DNA of 64,000 nt from Flavobacteriales bacterium (GTDB lineage: Bacteria > Bacteroidota > Bacteroidia > Flavobacteriales_F > PHOS-HE28): the NCBI GenBank assembly GCA_016713875.1, contig JADJOI010000003.1, forward strand, positions 2,976,001 through 3,040,000, in the 5' to 3' direction. Positions 25,081 through 34,770 of the stretch are shown here, piece by piece (position 1 is the first letter of the stretch; each line of letters begins with the position of its first letter). The notes under the pieces were generated by a model. That model was not told where the DNA came from, did no database searches, and saw only the letters and a list, made by a program, of their open reading frames with translations. The position numbers were made by a program, and so were the translations under genes.

Positions 25081-26092
25081 ATGCCGAAGGTCACCATCGA
25101 CAACATCGAGATCGAGGTCCCCCGAGGGCACCACGATCCTGCAGGCCGCCCGCATGATCGGCGAGCGCGACAAAGCGCACCGCCATGTGGTGCCGCCCAC
25201 GATGTGCTACTACAGCAAGCTGAAGACCAGCGGCGGCTATTGCCGCACCTGCATCGTGAAGGTGACCAAGGGCAGCGACAAGGACCCGCGCCCGATGCCC
25301 AAGCCGGTGGCCAGCTGCCGCACGGCGGTGATGGACGGCATGGTGGTGGAGAACACCACCAACCCCGACCTGCTCGACGCGCGCAAGGGCGTCACCGAGT
25401 TCCTGCTGATCAACCACCCGCTGGACTGCCCCATCTGTGACCAGGCGGGCGAGTGCCACCTGCAGGACCTGGGCTACGAGCATGGCCTGAGCAAGAGCCG
25501 CTACGCCTTCGAGCGCCGCACCTTCGAGCCCATCGACATCGGCGACACCATCAAGCTGCACATGAACCGCTGCATCCTGTGCTACCGGTGCGTGAAGGTG
25601 GCCGAGCAGCTCACCGACGGACGGGTGCACGGGGTGATCAACCGCGGCGACGTGGCCGAGATCAGCACCTACATCCAGGAGGCCGTCGACAACGACTTCA
25701 GCGGCAACATGATCGACGTGTGCCCGGTGGGCGCGCTCACCGACCGCACCTTCCGCTTCGCGAGCCGCGTGTGGTACACCAAGCCGATGGACGCGCACCG
25801 TGACTGCCCCACGTGCAGCGGTCGTGTGGTGCTGTGGATGAAGGGGGACGAGGTGCTGCGTGTCACCGGCCGCAAGGACCAATGGGGCGAGGTGGAGGAG
25901 TTCATCTGCAACGGCTGCCGCTTCGACCACAAGGATGTGAAGCACTGGACGGTGGAGGGCCCGCGTGCGGTGGACCGCCACAGTGTGATCGGCGCCAACC
26001 ATTATGAGCTGGCGCAGAAGCAGAAGCTCCTCACCAAGGCCGCCCCGGACAGCACGCCCGTGGGCCGCCCCAACGAACTCCCCGGCCGATGA
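25081..26092 (+). CDS. nuoG: NADH-quinone oxidoreductase subunit G (short Bacteroidota form); one-base frameshift near the 5' end
   Basis: About 336 residues once one extra C is ignored. The frame starts MPKVTIDNIEIEVP at ATG 25081 and loses register in the C5 run at 25119-25123; dropping one C gives VPEGTTILQAARMIG and continues to 26092. The 2Fe-2S N1b ligands (CYYSKLKTSGGYCRTC), the N5 cluster (HPLDCPICDQAGECHLQD) and the N4 cluster (CILCYRCVKV, CPVGALT) are present. A further CPTCSG and CNGCRF pair lies near the C-terminus. The large molybdopterin-like domain of proteobacterial NuoG is absent, as usual in Bacteroidota. With all Fe-S sites intact, a sequencing or assembly error is likelier than a real null. 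Confidence 0.88.
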
Positions 26093-27105
26093 TCGCCATC
26101 GTGATCTTCCTGGTGGCGCTGCTGCTGGTCACCCTCGGGGTGGCCGCCTATGCCACCTATGCCGAGCGCAAGGTGGCAGCCTTCATGCAGGACCGGATCG
26201 GCCCGGACCGGGCCGGGCCCTTCGGCCTGCTGCAACCCATCGCCGACGGGGTGAAGATGATCATGAAGGAGGACTTCATGCCGGCCTCGGCCAACCGCTG
26301 GCTCTTCTTCCTGGGCCCGGCCATCGCCATGACCACCGCGCTGCTCACCGGGGTGGTGATCCCCTGGGGCGGCACCCTGGACCTGGGCGGCACCGCCTTC
26401 AAGCTGCAGGTGGCCGACCCGGACATCGGCATCCTCTACGTGTTCGCCATGGTGAGCATCGGGGTGTACGGCATCATGCTCGGCGGCTGGGCCAGCAACA
26501 ACAAGTACGCCCTGTACGGCGCCATCCGCGCCGCCAGCCAGATGGTGAGCTACGAACTGGCCATGGGCATGAGCATCGTGGCCCTGGTGATCCTCACCGG
26601 CAGCCTGAGCCTGAACGACATCGTGGAACAGCAGCGCGCGGGGCTGTGGAACATCGTGTACCAGCCGCTGGGCTTCCTGCTGTTCGTGATCTGCGCCTTC
26701 GCCGAGTGCAACCGCGCGCCGTTCGACCTGCCGGAGTGCGAAACGGAGCTCGTGGGCGGCTACCACACCGAGTACAGCTCCATGAAGCTGGGCTTCTACC
26801 TCTTCGCCGAGTACGTCAATATGTTCATCAGCAGCGCGGTGATCAGCACGCTGTTCTTCGGCGGCTACGATGTGCCCTTCCTGGACGGGCTGGGGCTGCC
26901 GCAGAACGTGACGGTGGTGCTGGGCACGGTGGCGCTCTTCCTGAAGATCACCTTCTTCATCTTCCTGTTCATGTGGGTGCGGTGGACACTGCCGCGCTTC
27001 CGCTACGACCAGCTGATGAACCTGGGCTGGAAGAGCCTCATCCCCCTGGCGATCCTCAACGTGCTGCTCACCGGCGTGGGCTATTACCTGAAGAACGGCA
27101 TCTGA
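26089..27105 (+). CDS. nuoH: NADH-quinone oxidoreductase subunit H
   Basis: A 338-residue membrane subunit with eight or so helices that links the quinone site to the membrane arm. Signatures are AERKVAAFMQDRIGPDRAGPFGLLQPIADGVKM and the acidic loop FAECNRAPFDLPECETELVGGYHTEYS. Overlaps nuoG by 4 bp (ATGA). Confidence 0.97.
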   Translation: MIAIVIFLVALLLVTLGVAAYATYAERKVAAFMQDRIGPDRAGPFGLLQPIADGVKMIMKEDFMPASANRWLFFLGPAIAMTTALLTGVVIPWGGTLDLGGTAFKLQVADPDIGILYVFAMVSIGVYGIMLGGWASNNKYALYGAIRAASQMVSYELAMGMSIVALVILTGSLSLNDIVEQQRAGLWNIVYQPLGFLLFVICAFAECNRAPFDLPECETELVGGYHTEYSSMKLGFYLFAEYVNMFISSAVISTLFFGGYDVPFLDGLGLPQNVTVVLGTVALFLKITFFIFLFMWVRWTLPRFRYDQLMNLGWKSLIPLAILNVLLTGVGYYLKNGI

Positions 27106-27108
27106 GCC

Positions 27109-27702
27109 ATGGCGACCCCGATCACCCAGCCGCTGACCAAGCGCTCCCAGGTGGTGAGCCAGAAGCGGATGACGCTGATGGAGCGCATCTACCTGCCGGC
27201 CATCATCAAGGGCATGGGCATCACGCTCAAGCACTTCTTCCGGCTGCGGAAGGCCACGGTGAAGTACCCCGAGCAGCTGCGTCCGATGAGCCCGGTGTAC
27301 CGCGGCATGCACGTGCTGAAGCGGGACGAGCAGGGCCGCGAGCGCTGCACGGCCTGCGGCCTGTGCGCGGTGGCCTGCCCGGCGGAGGCCATCACCATGG
27401 TGGCCGCCGAGCGCAGGAAGGGCGACGAGAGGCTGTATCGCGAGGAGAAGTACGCCGAGGTGTACGAGATCAACATGCTGCGCTGCATCTTCTGCGGCGA
27501 CTGCGAGGACGCCTGCCCCAAGGAGGCCATCTTCCTCACCGACCGGCTGGTGCCCACGGACTACACGCGCGGCACCTTCGTGTACGGCAAGCAATGGCTG
27601 GTGGAGCCGCTGGACCCCGCCCTGCGCGTGGATGTGAGCAAGCGGCAGCCCAAGGCGGTGGCCGAATTCAAGAAAGACCGCAACTTCGCGCACAATCGCT
27701 GA
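27109..27702 (+). CDS. nuoI: NADH-quinone oxidoreductase subunit I
   Basis: A 197-residue subunit with two 4Fe-4S clusters (N6a and N6b): CTACGLCAVACP and CIFCGDCEDACP. These pass electrons from NuoG to NuoB. The N-terminal ~60 residues include the amphipathic helix that anchors the subunit (GITLKHFF). A basic tail ends the protein. Confidence 0.97.
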   Translation: MATPITQPLTKRSQVVSQKRMTLMERIYLPAIIKGMGITLKHFFRLRKATVKYPEQLRPMSPVYRGMHVLKRDEQGRERCTACGLCAVACPAEAITMVAAERRKGDERLYREEKYAEVYEINMLRCIFCGDCEDACPKEAIFLTDRLVPTDYTRGTFVYGKQWLVEPLDPALRVDVSKRQPKAVAEFKKDRNFAHNR

Positions 27703-27715
27703 GGCCCACGCCGGC

Positions 27716-28222
27716 ATGCTCACCCTCTTCACCCTCTTCGCGGCGATCTCGGTGCTGAGCGCCCTGGTGGTGGTGGCCGCGCGCAGCCCGGTCAACAGCG
27801 TCATCGCCCTCATCGTCTGCTTCCTGAGCATCGCCGGCCACTACATCCTGCTGAACGCCCAGTTCCTGGCGGTGGTGCACATCATCGTGTACACCGGCGC
27901 CATCATGGTGCTGTTCCTGTTCGTCATCATGCTGCTCAACCTCAACCGGTCCACCGAACCGCAGAAGTCCCTGGCCACCCGCGTGGCGGCCGTGGTGGCG
28001 GGCGGGCTGGTGCTGCTGACCCTGCTGGCGGCCGTGCGCCAGGGCATCAGCGTGGAGCCTGCGCGTGACTTCGACATCGGCACGGGCCTGGTGCGCAGCG
28101 TGGGCCGCAGCCTGTTCAACGAGTTCCTCCTGCCCTTCGAGGTGAGCAGCGTGCTGTTCCTGAGCGCCATGGTGGGCGCCGTGATGCTGGGGCGGAGGGA
28201 GAAGAACCCGCAGGCCGCATGA
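27716..28222 (+). CDS. nuoJ: NADH-quinone oxidoreductase subunit J
   Basis: A 168-residue membrane subunit with five helices. The helix VNSVIALIVCFLSIAGHYILLNAQFLAVVHIIVYTGAIMVLFLFVIMLLNL is the conserved core (TM3 region with the YTGAIMVLFLFV motif). Overlaps nuoK by 4 bp. Confidence 0.96.
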   Translation: MLTLFTLFAAISVLSALVVVAARSPVNSVIALIVCFLSIAGHYILLNAQFLAVVHIIVYTGAIMVLFLFVIMLLNLNRSTEPQKSLATRVAAVVAGGLVLLTLLAAVRQGISVEPARDFDIGTGLVRSVGRSLFNEFLLPFEVSSVLFLSAMVGAVMLGRREKNPQAA

Positions 28223-28548
28223 ACGAGGTGGTGAGCGCGATCCGGCTGGTGCCCCTGGAGCACTACGTGATGCTCAGCTTCGCGCTGTTCAGCATCGGGC
28301 TGGCGGGCGTGCTGTTCCGGCGCAACACCATCATCATCCTGATGTGCCTGGAGCTGATGTTCAACAGTGTGAACCTGCTGCTGACGGCCTTCAGCGCGCA
28401 CCACAGCGATCCGGGCGGGCAGGTGTTCGTCTTCTTCATCATGCTGGTGGCGGCGGCGGAGGTCACCGTGGGCCTGGCCATCCTGGTGATGATGAAGCGG
28501 AACGTGGACAGCGTGGACATCGACCAACTCAACCGCCTGCGATGGTGA
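28219..28548 (+). CDS. nuoK: NADH-quinone oxidoreductase subunit K
   Basis: A 109-residue membrane subunit with three helices and the two buried glutamates used in proton transfer, visible in LMCLELMFNSVNL and VAAAEVTVGLAI. Related to MrpC of cation antiporters. Slightly longer than the usual ~100 residues because of the N-terminus. Overlaps nuoL by 7 bp. Confidence 0.96.
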   Translation: MNEVVSAIRLVPLEHYVMLSFALFSIGLAGVLFRRNTIIILMCLELMFNSVNLLLTAFSAHHSDPGGQVFVFFIMLVAAAEVTVGLAILVMMKRNVDSVDIDQLNRLRW

Positions 28549-30434
28549 GCGCGCAGCTGCTGGCCCCCCTGGTACCCGCCCTGCCCCTGGCCGGCGCGGT
28601 GATCATCGCCGCACTGCGCCGCCGGCTCAGCGGGCATGCCGCCGGCCTGCTGGCCACGGCCCTCATCGGGGGCGCCTTCCTGTGCAGCGTGTTGCTGTTC
28701 CTGGGCTTCGACCCGGCGGGCGGGGCGCAGGTGGCGCACCTCTTCGACTGGATCCGCGTGGCCGACATGCGCATCGGCCTGGCCTTCCAGGTGGACGCCC
28801 TGAGCCTGACGATGATGCTGATCGTGACGGGGGTGGGCACGCTCATCCACCTCTACAGCATCGGCTACATGCACGACGACCCTCGGCAGAGCACCTTCTT
28901 CGCCCTGCTGAACCTGTTCACCTTCGCCATGCTGCTGCTGGTGATGGGCGCCAACTATGCGGTGACCTTCATCGGCTGGGAAGGCGTGGGTCTGTGCAGC
29001 TACCTGCTGATCGGCTTCTGGTACACCAACCCGGCCTACAACTACGCGGCCCGCAAGGCCTTCGTGATGAACCGGGTCGGGGATGTGGGCTTCGTGCTCG
29101 GCCTGGCCCTGGTGTTCCAGGTCTTCGGCACGCTGGACTACACCACGGTGATGGAGCGCGCGGACGGCTTCGCCACGGGCGCCCCGGCCCTCACGGCGAT
29201 CACCCTGCTGCTCTTCGTGGGCGCCATCGGCAAGAGCGCGCAGCTGCCGCTGTTCACCTGGCTGCCGGACGCGATGGCGGGCCCCACGCCGGTGAGCGCG
29301 CTGATCCACGCGGCCACCATGGTCACCGCCGGCATCTTCCTGCTGGTGCGCAGCAGCGCGTTGTTCGTGCTGGCGCCGCTCACGCAGGACGTGGTGCTGG
29401 TCACCGGGCTGGTGACGGCCCTGTGCGCCGCCACCATCGGGGTGTTCCAGAACGACATCAAGAAGGTGCTCGCCTACTCCACGGTGAGCCAGCTGGGCTA
29501 CATGTTCGTGGCGCTGGGCCTGGGGGCCTTCAGCGCGGGCCTCTTCCACGTCACCACGCACGCCTTCTTCAAGGCACTGCTCTTCCTGGGCGCAGGCAGC
29601 GTGATCCACGCCCTGGGCGGCGAGCAGGACATCCGGCGCATGGGCGGGCTGCGCACCGCCACCCCGTCCACCTACCGCACCTTCCTGGTGGGCACGCTGG
29701 CCATCGCTGGCATCTTCCCCCTCAGCGGCTTCTTCAGCAAGGACGCCATCCTCGCCCACGCCTATCAGCACAGCCCGTGGATCTACGCCCTGCTGGTGGC
29801 CGGTGCGGTGCTCACCACCTACTACATGTTCCGCCTGCTCTTCCTGGTGTTCTTCGGCAGCTACCGCGGCCAGGCCCACCCGCACGAGAGCCCCGCGGTG
29901 ATGACCGCACCGCTGTGGGTGCTGGCCGTGCTGAGCGTGGTGGGCGGGGCGCTGAACCTGCCCCATGTGTTCGGCGGGCACGAGCCCATGAAGCACTTCC
30001 TGGCCACCGCCGCATCGGGCGTGGGCCTGGAGCACCTGCACCTGAGCGCCCTGCTCGAATGGTCGCTCATGGGCTTCAGCACGGCGCTGGTGCTGCTCAC
30101 CATCTGGATCGCCTACGGCCGCTTCGCGAAGCAGGCGACGCTGGACCCCGAGGCCGATGCCCTGCCCGTGCCGCAGCGCTGGGCCGCGCGCAAGTGGTAC
30201 CTGGACGAGCTGTATGAACGCCTGTTCGAGAAGCCTTACGGCTGGCTGAGCACCAACCTCTCCGCCTTGATCGAGCAGCGCGTGATGCAGCCACTGATGG
30301 TGGGCGTGGGCGGCACCGCCGAGCGCATCGGTGAACTGCTGCGCCGCGTGCAGACCGGCAACCTGAGCACCTACCTGTTCGCCATGGTGGCGGGCCTCCT
30401 CCTCTTCCTGTTCCTCACCCTCAACGGCCTGTGA
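28542..30434 (+). CDS. nuoL: NADH-quinone oxidoreductase subunit L
   Basis: A 630-residue antiporter-like subunit at the tip of the membrane arm. It shows YSIGYMHDDPRQSTFFALLNLFTFAMLLLV, GWEGVGLCSYLLIGFW, the lysine helix SAQLPLFTWLPDAMAGPTPVSALIHAATMVTAG and the long lateral helix region at the C-terminus (WYLDELYERLFEKPYGWLS). Start ATG 28542 lies within the end of nuoK. Confidence 0.97.
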   Translation: MVSAQLLAPLVPALPLAGAVIIAALRRRLSGHAAGLLATALIGGAFLCSVLLFLGFDPAGGAQVAHLFDWIRVADMRIGLAFQVDALSLTMMLIVTGVGTLIHLYSIGYMHDDPRQSTFFALLNLFTFAMLLLVMGANYAVTFIGWEGVGLCSYLLIGFWYTNPAYNYAARKAFVMNRVGDVGFVLGLALVFQVFGTLDYTTVMERADGFATGAPALTAITLLLFVGAIGKSAQLPLFTWLPDAMAGPTPVSALIHAATMVTAGIFLLVRSSALFVLAPLTQDVVLVTGLVTALCAATIGVFQNDIKKVLAYSTVSQLGYMFVALGLGAFSAGLFHVTTHAFFKALLFLGAGSVIHALGGEQDIRRMGGLRTATPSTYRTFLVGTLAIAGIFPLSGFFSKDAILAHAYQHSPWIYALLVAGAVLTTYYMFRLLFLVFFGSYRGQAHPHESPAVMTAPLWVLAVLSVVGGALNLPHVFGGHEPMKHFLATAASGVGLEHLHLSALLEWSLMGFSTALVLLTIWIAYGRFAKQATLDPEADALPVPQRWAARKWYLDELYERLFEKPYGWLSTNLSALIEQRVMQPLMVGVGGTAERIGELLRRVQTGNLSTYLFAMVAGLLLFLFLTLNGL

Positions 30435-31882
30435 TGCTGCTCGCCGCGCTGCTGCTGCTCCCCTTCGTCACCGCCACCCTGCTGCTGGTGGCGCGCCCCG
30501 AAGCGCAGGCGCGCATGCTGGCCATGGTCAGCACGCTGGTGACCGCCGTGGTGGTGCTGCTCATCTGGGCCGGATATCCGGGCACCTCCGTCACGGTAGT
30601 GGATCGGGATTGGGCGCCGGCGATCGGCCTGCGGCTGGTGCTGGGCTACGATGGCATCGCGCTGCTGATGCTGGTGCTCACGGGCCTCATCTTCCCCTTC
30701 ATCATCGGTGCGGGCTTCAAGCAGCAGTTGGACCGTCCCGCCACGGTGAACGCCCTGCTGCTGTACGCGCAGAGCTTCCTGTTCGGCGTGTTCGCCGCGC
30801 AGAACGCCTTCCTGTTCTACATCTTCTACGAACTGGCGCTGGTACCCGTGTTCTTCCTGCTGCTGTTCTGGGGCGGCGAGCACCGGCGCACCATCACCGT
30901 GCGCTTCTTCCTGTACACCCTGCTGGGCGGCCTCAGCCTGCTGTTCGGCCTGGCCTGGTGCGTGCTGCAGACGCCCGCCCCGTACAGCGCCGACTTCACG
31001 GCGTTACACGCCCTGCGCCTTGGCACCGATGTGCAGCTATGGCTCTTCTGGGCGCTCTTCCTGGCCTTCGCCATCAAGCTGCCGATCTTCCCCTTCCACA
31101 GCTGGCAGCCGGACACCTACACGATGGCGCCGCTGCAGGGCACCATGGTGCTGGGCGGGGTGATGCTGAAGATGGGCCTCTACGGGATCCTTCGTTTCGT
31201 GATGCCGATCGTCCCCGAGGGCGTGCTGTTCTGGCGCGACCTGGTGATCTGGCTCAGCATCGGTGGCGCGCTGTATGCCGGGGCCATCGCCTTCCGCCAG
31301 CGCGAGCTGAAGCGGCTGGTGGCCTGGAGCTCCCTGAGCCACGTGGGCCTGCTGTGCGCCGGCCTGTTCGCGTGGAACAGCTACGGGGTGAGCGGGGCGC
31401 TCTACCAGGCCCTGGCCCACGCGGTGCTGCTCGTGGGCCTGCTCTACATCGTGGGCGCCGTCACCGCCCGCACCGGCACCGGCGACCTGGGGGCCATGGG
31501 CGGCCTGAAGCTGCGCACCCCGCGCCTGGCCGCGCTCTTCCTGCTGGTACTGCTGAACGCCGTGGCCCTGCCGCTCACCCAGAGCTTCGTGGGCGAATGG
31601 CTGATGTTCAACGGGCTGTGGCAGCACAATGGATGGATGGCCTTCGCAGCGGCCTGCACCATCGTGCTGGGCGCCATCTACATGCTGTGGGCCTATCAGC
31701 AGGTGATGCTCGGTCCCGACAGCGGCCGGCCGGCGCTGGCCGACGCCGACCGCGACGACCACCTCTACCTGGTGCCGCTGATCGCCATCAGCCTGGTGCT
31801 GGGCGTGTACCCCGGCCCCGTGCTGGACCTGCTGGAGGCCCCCGTGCAACAGATGCTCAACACCCTCACCGCCCTGAACTGA
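30434..31882 (+). CDS. nuoM: NADH-quinone oxidoreductase subunit M
   Basis: A 482-residue antiporter-like subunit. The proton-path residues sit in FYIFYELALVPVFFLLLFWGGEHR and in the lysine helix KLPIFPFHSWQPDTYTMAPLQGTMVLGGVMLKMGLYG; the segment VAWSSLSHVGLL is also conserved. ATG 30434 overlaps the nuoL stop by one base; GTG 30431 is an alternative start one codon earlier. Confidence 0.97.
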   Translation: MLLAALLLLPFVTATLLLVARPEAQARMLAMVSTLVTAVVVLLIWAGYPGTSVTVVDRDWAPAIGLRLVLGYDGIALLMLVLTGLIFPFIIGAGFKQQLDRPATVNALLLYAQSFLFGVFAAQNAFLFYIFYELALVPVFFLLLFWGGEHRRTITVRFFLYTLLGGLSLLFGLAWCVLQTPAPYSADFTALHALRLGTDVQLWLFWALFLAFAIKLPIFPFHSWQPDTYTMAPLQGTMVLGGVMLKMGLYGILRFVMPIVPEGVLFWRDLVIWLSIGGALYAGAIAFRQRELKRLVAWSSLSHVGLLCAGLFAWNSYGVSGALYQALAHAVLLVGLLYIVGAVTARTGTGDLGAMGGLKLRTPRLAALFLLVLLNAVALPLTQSFVGEWLMFNGLWQHNGWMAFAAACTIVLGAIYMLWAYQQVMLGPDSGRPALADADRDDHLYLVPLIAISLVLGVYPGPVLDLLEAPVQQMLNTLTALN

Positions 31883-31883
31883 G

Positions 31884-33248
31884 ATGAGCGCGTTGATCCT
31901 GACCTCGGTGCTGGGCGTGCTGCTGCTCTACCTCGGCGTGTTCGGCCACAAGCGGCTGCTGGCCCCTGTGGCCGTGCTGGGCCTGCTGGGCGCCATCGGC
32001 GTATCGGCCACCGGCTGGTGGATGGACGTACCCCTGTTCTCCCACATGGTGCGGTTCGACAGCGCCGCCGCGGCCTTCAACATGGCCATGACCGGCCTCA
32101 CCATCCTGCTCTTCCTCTTCGGTGTGGACTACTATGCCCGCATGGAGCGCGACGTGGCGGAGCATTACGCGCTGATGGTCTTCTCCCTCACGGGCGCCTT
32201 CCTGCTCACCAGCTACACGAACCTGCTCGTCCTCTTCCTGGGCATCGAGGTGCTCAGCATCCCGCTGTACATCCTGGCGGGCGGCAAGAAAAGCAGCTAC
32301 CGCAGCGGCGAGGCGAGCTTCAAGTACTTCCTGCTGGGCTCCTTCGCCACGGCCCTGTTCCTGATGGGCATCGCGCTGGTGTACGGCGTCACCGCCAGCT
32401 TCGACCTGGGCCGCATCCAGGAGGTGGCCGTGGCGCAGGGTGCGGCGCCCACGCCCCTCTTCCTGCTGGGCCTCTTCTTCATCACCATCGGCCTGTCGTT
32501 CAAGGTGGCGGCCGTGCCCTTCCACTTCTGGAGCCCCGACGTGTACGAAGGCGCCCCCACGCTGGTCACCGCCTTCATGGCCACGGTGGTGAAGATGGCC
32601 GCCTTCGCCGGTTTCCTCCGCCTGGTGCAGTTCACCGCCCTGCCGCCCACGCTCGCCACCGCCCTCCTGGTGATGACGGTGCTCACCCTCTTCATCGGCA
32701 ACATCGTGGCGCTGCGGCAGACCAACTTCAAGCGCCTGATGGCATACAGCAGCGTGGCCCACACCGGCTTCCTGCTGCTGGTGGTGCTGGGCCACACGGC
32801 CGCCAGCACGAGCACCCTCTTCTACTACACCTTCACCTACGGCCTGGCCACGGTGGGCCTCTTCGTGGTGATGACGCTGGTGAAGCGGGCGGCCAACGGC
32901 AGTGAGGAGGTGCGGAGCTTCCGCGGCCTCTATCAGGCGCGGCCCTGGCTGGCGATCACCGCGCTGCTGCTCTTGTTGAGCCTGGCGGGCATCCCGCTCA
33001 CGGCCGGCTTCGTGGCCAAGTACCAGGTGTTCCTGCTGGCGCTGCAGGCCGGCTTCCTCAAGACCACCGTCCTCGCCGTCGCCATGGCCCTGGTGGGCAT
33101 CGCCTACTACATCGTGGTGGTGCGCGAGGCCTTCACAGCGGACGAGCAGCCGCTGGAGGTGCAGGTGACCCCGCTCAACGGCCTGGTGGTGCTGCTCTGC
33201 GGCATCGCCGTGGTGGCGCTGGGGGTGTGGCCGATCCAGTTGCCGTAG
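31884..33248 (+). CDS. nuoN: NADH-quinone oxidoreductase subunit N
   Basis: A 454-residue antiporter-like subunit, last of the operon. The key glutamate helix FLGIEVLSIPLYILAG and the lysine helix FKVAAVPFHFWSPDVYEGAPTLVTAFMATVVKMAAF are intact, with MAYSSVAHTGFLLL. One base separates it from the nuoM stop. It is convergent with the CoA-transferase gene. Confidence 0.97.
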   Translation: MSALILTSVLGVLLLYLGVFGHKRLLAPVAVLGLLGAIGVSATGWWMDVPLFSHMVRFDSAAAAFNMAMTGLTILLFLFGVDYYARMERDVAEHYALMVFSLTGAFLLTSYTNLLVLFLGIEVLSIPLYILAGGKKSSYRSGEASFKYFLLGSFATALFLMGIALVYGVTASFDLGRIQEVAVAQGAAPTPLFLLGLFFITIGLSFKVAAVPFHFWSPDVYEGAPTLVTAFMATVVKMAAFAGFLRLVQFTALPPTLATALLVMTVLTLFIGNIVALRQTNFKRLMAYSSVAHTGFLLLVVLGHTAASTSTLFYYTFTYGLATVGLFVVMTLVKRAANGSEEVRSFRGLYQARPWLAITALLLLLSLAGIPLTAGFVAKYQVFLLALQAGFLKTTVLAVAMALVGIAYYIVVVREAFTADEQPLEVQVTPLNGLVVLLCGIAVVALGVWPIQLP

Positions 33249-33251
33249 GGG

Positions 33252-33269
33252 GAGCGGACCTACGCTCCA
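33252..33269. terminator. Small hairpin between convergent nuoN and CoA-transferase
   Basis: GGAGCG (33252-33257) pairs with CGCTCC (33264-33269) around a 6-base loop, just after the nuoN stop. No U-tract follows, so terminator function is only suggested by position. Confidence 0.3.
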
Positions 33270-33296
33270 GGGTATGCCGGTCACCGACCCTCGACC

Positions 33297-34577
33297 CTAC
33301 CCCCGCCCGAAGCGTTCCCGGTACGCCTTCTCCAATCCCTCCCGGTGCTCCGGCGCCGCGATGCCGATCAAGGCCTGCGCGCGCTGCTGCAGGTTCCGGC
33401 CGTAGAGGTAGGCCACGCCATGCTCGGTGACCACGTAGTGCACATGGGCGCGGGTGGTGACCACCCCGGCGCCTTGCTTCAGGAAGGGCACGATCTTGCT
33501 GGCGCCCTTGCCGGTGGTGCTGCACAGGGCGATGATCGGCTTGCCGCCCTCGCTCAGCGCAGCGCCACGCATGAAATCCATCTGGCCGCCCACCCCACTG
33601 AACTGATAGGTGCCGATGCTGTCCGCGCACACCTGACCGGTGAGGTCCACCTCGATGGCGCTGTTGATGGCCACCACCTTGGGATTCTCGCGGATCACCT
33701 TGCCATCGTTGACGTACTGCGCATCGAGGAAGGTGAAGAAGGGGTTGTCGTCCACCAGGTCGTAGAGGCGGCGCGTGCCGAAGGCGAAGGCGGTGGCCAC
33801 CTTGCCGCGGTGCTTCTTCTTGTACTTGTTGGTGATGACGCCGCGCTCCACCAGGTCGATGATGCCGTTGGAGCACATCTCGGTGTGGATGCCGAGGTCC
33901 TTGTGGCCGCCGAGCGCGCCGAGGATGGCGTCGGGGATGGCACCGATGCCCAGCTGGAGCGTGCTGCCATCTTCGATCATGGCGCTGACGAGCTCTGCCA
34001 CGCGCCGCTCCCTCGGGCCGATCTGCGCGGCGTAGTCCACCTCGGGCAGCAGGTCGTTCACCTCCACCAGTGCGGCGAACCGGCTGATGTGCACGTGGCC
34101 GTCTCCGAGGGTGCGCGGCATGTTCGGGTTCACCTGCGCGATCACGGTGCGGGCGTTGCGCACGGCACTGCGGGCCACGTCCACGCTCACCCCCAGCGAG
34201 CAGAATCCATGGCGGTCGGGCGGCGACACCTGCACCAGGGCCACATCCAGCGGGAGGATCCCACGATCGAAGAGGCGCGGGATCTCGCTGAGGAAGACCG
34301 GCACATAATCCCCATGGGGGCCGTCCACCATGCTGCGCATGTTGGCGCTCACGAACAGGGAGTTCAGGAAGAAGGGCCCTTGCACCTCGGGCCGGTCGAA
34401 GCCGAGGTCGCCGAATGTGCTGATGGCGGTGAGCTCCACGTCACGCAGCTCGGCGTGGCGATCGAGCAGCGACCGCACCAGGCGTACGGGCGTGGCGGCA
34501 CTGCCGTGGATGAAGACGCGGTCGCCGCTGTGTACCAGGCGCACGGCCTCGGTGGCGGACATCCACGGGAGGGACAT
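33297..34577 (-). CDS. Acetyl-CoA hydrolase/CoA-transferase family protein
   Basis: A 426-residue class I CoA-transferase. The catalytic Glu lies in INSAIEVDLTGQVCADSIG, followed by the Gly-rich oxyanion loop FSGVGGQMDFMRGA. The N-terminal SGDRVFIHGSAATP and the mid-part LGIGAIPDAILGALGGHKDLGIHTEM match 4-hydroxybutyrate or acetate CoA-transferases and acetyl-CoA hydrolases. It would move CoA between acyl groups, for example acetyl-CoA and a carboxylate, in short-chain acid metabolism. Substrates are not determinable here. A near-match box (GACCTTTG) precedes the ATG. Confidence 0.88.
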   Translation of the reverse strand: MSLPWMSATEAVRLVHSGDRVFIHGSAATPVRLVRSLLDRHAELRDVELTAISTFGDLGFDRPEVQGPFFLNSLFVSANMRSMVDGPHGDYVPVFLSEIPRLFDRGILPLDVALVQVSPPDRHGFCSLGVSVDVARSAVRNARTVIAQVNPNMPRTLGDGHVHISRFAALVEVNDLLPEVDYAAQIGPRERRVAELVSAMIEDGSTLQLGIGAIPDAILGALGGHKDLGIHTEMCSNGIIDLVERGVITNKYKKKHRGKVATAFAFGTRRLYDLVDDNPFFTFLDAQYVNDGKVIRENPKVVAINSAIEVDLTGQVCADSIGTYQFSGVGGQMDFMRGAALSEGGKPIIALCSTTGKGASKIVPFLKQGAGVVTTRAHVHYVVTEHGVAYLYGRNLQQRAQALIGIAAPEHREGLEKAYRERFGRG

Positions 34578-34698
34578 GCCACAAAGGTCGGGGTGCGCAG
34601 TGGTCTGCGGGCCGGATGACGGCCAAACGGGGTCTCCACGGTCGCTCGCGGTTCCAAGGATGGGAGTTCACTTGCTCTTTCATTTATTTTCCATGGAA

Positions 34699-34706
34699 TA
34701 TATTTG
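34699..34706 (+). promoter_or_regulatory. -7 promoter box (TATATTTG) in an AT-rich leader
   Basis: Perfect TAnnTTTG, 64 nt upstream of the pirin-like gene, in the only clearly AT-rich stretch of the surrounding 10 kb (about 34670-34725). It is the strongest-looking promoter in the window. Confidence 0.65.
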
Positions 34707-34770
34707 CAGGCGAAATGAACGAAGCCCTCTGGAGCGCTGTTCCAGGATCGGGACCGACCACGACAGCACC

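Noticed and set aside
25119..25123. Programmed frameshift in nuoG
   Set aside because: No slippery heptamer or downstream structure is evident, and two other genes show the same kind of extra base, so error is likelier.
25081..25440. Separate 119-residue gene at the start of nuoG
   Set aside because: After the C5 run the frame is nonsense (Pro/His/Arg-rich) while the correct NuoG sequence continues in the next frame.
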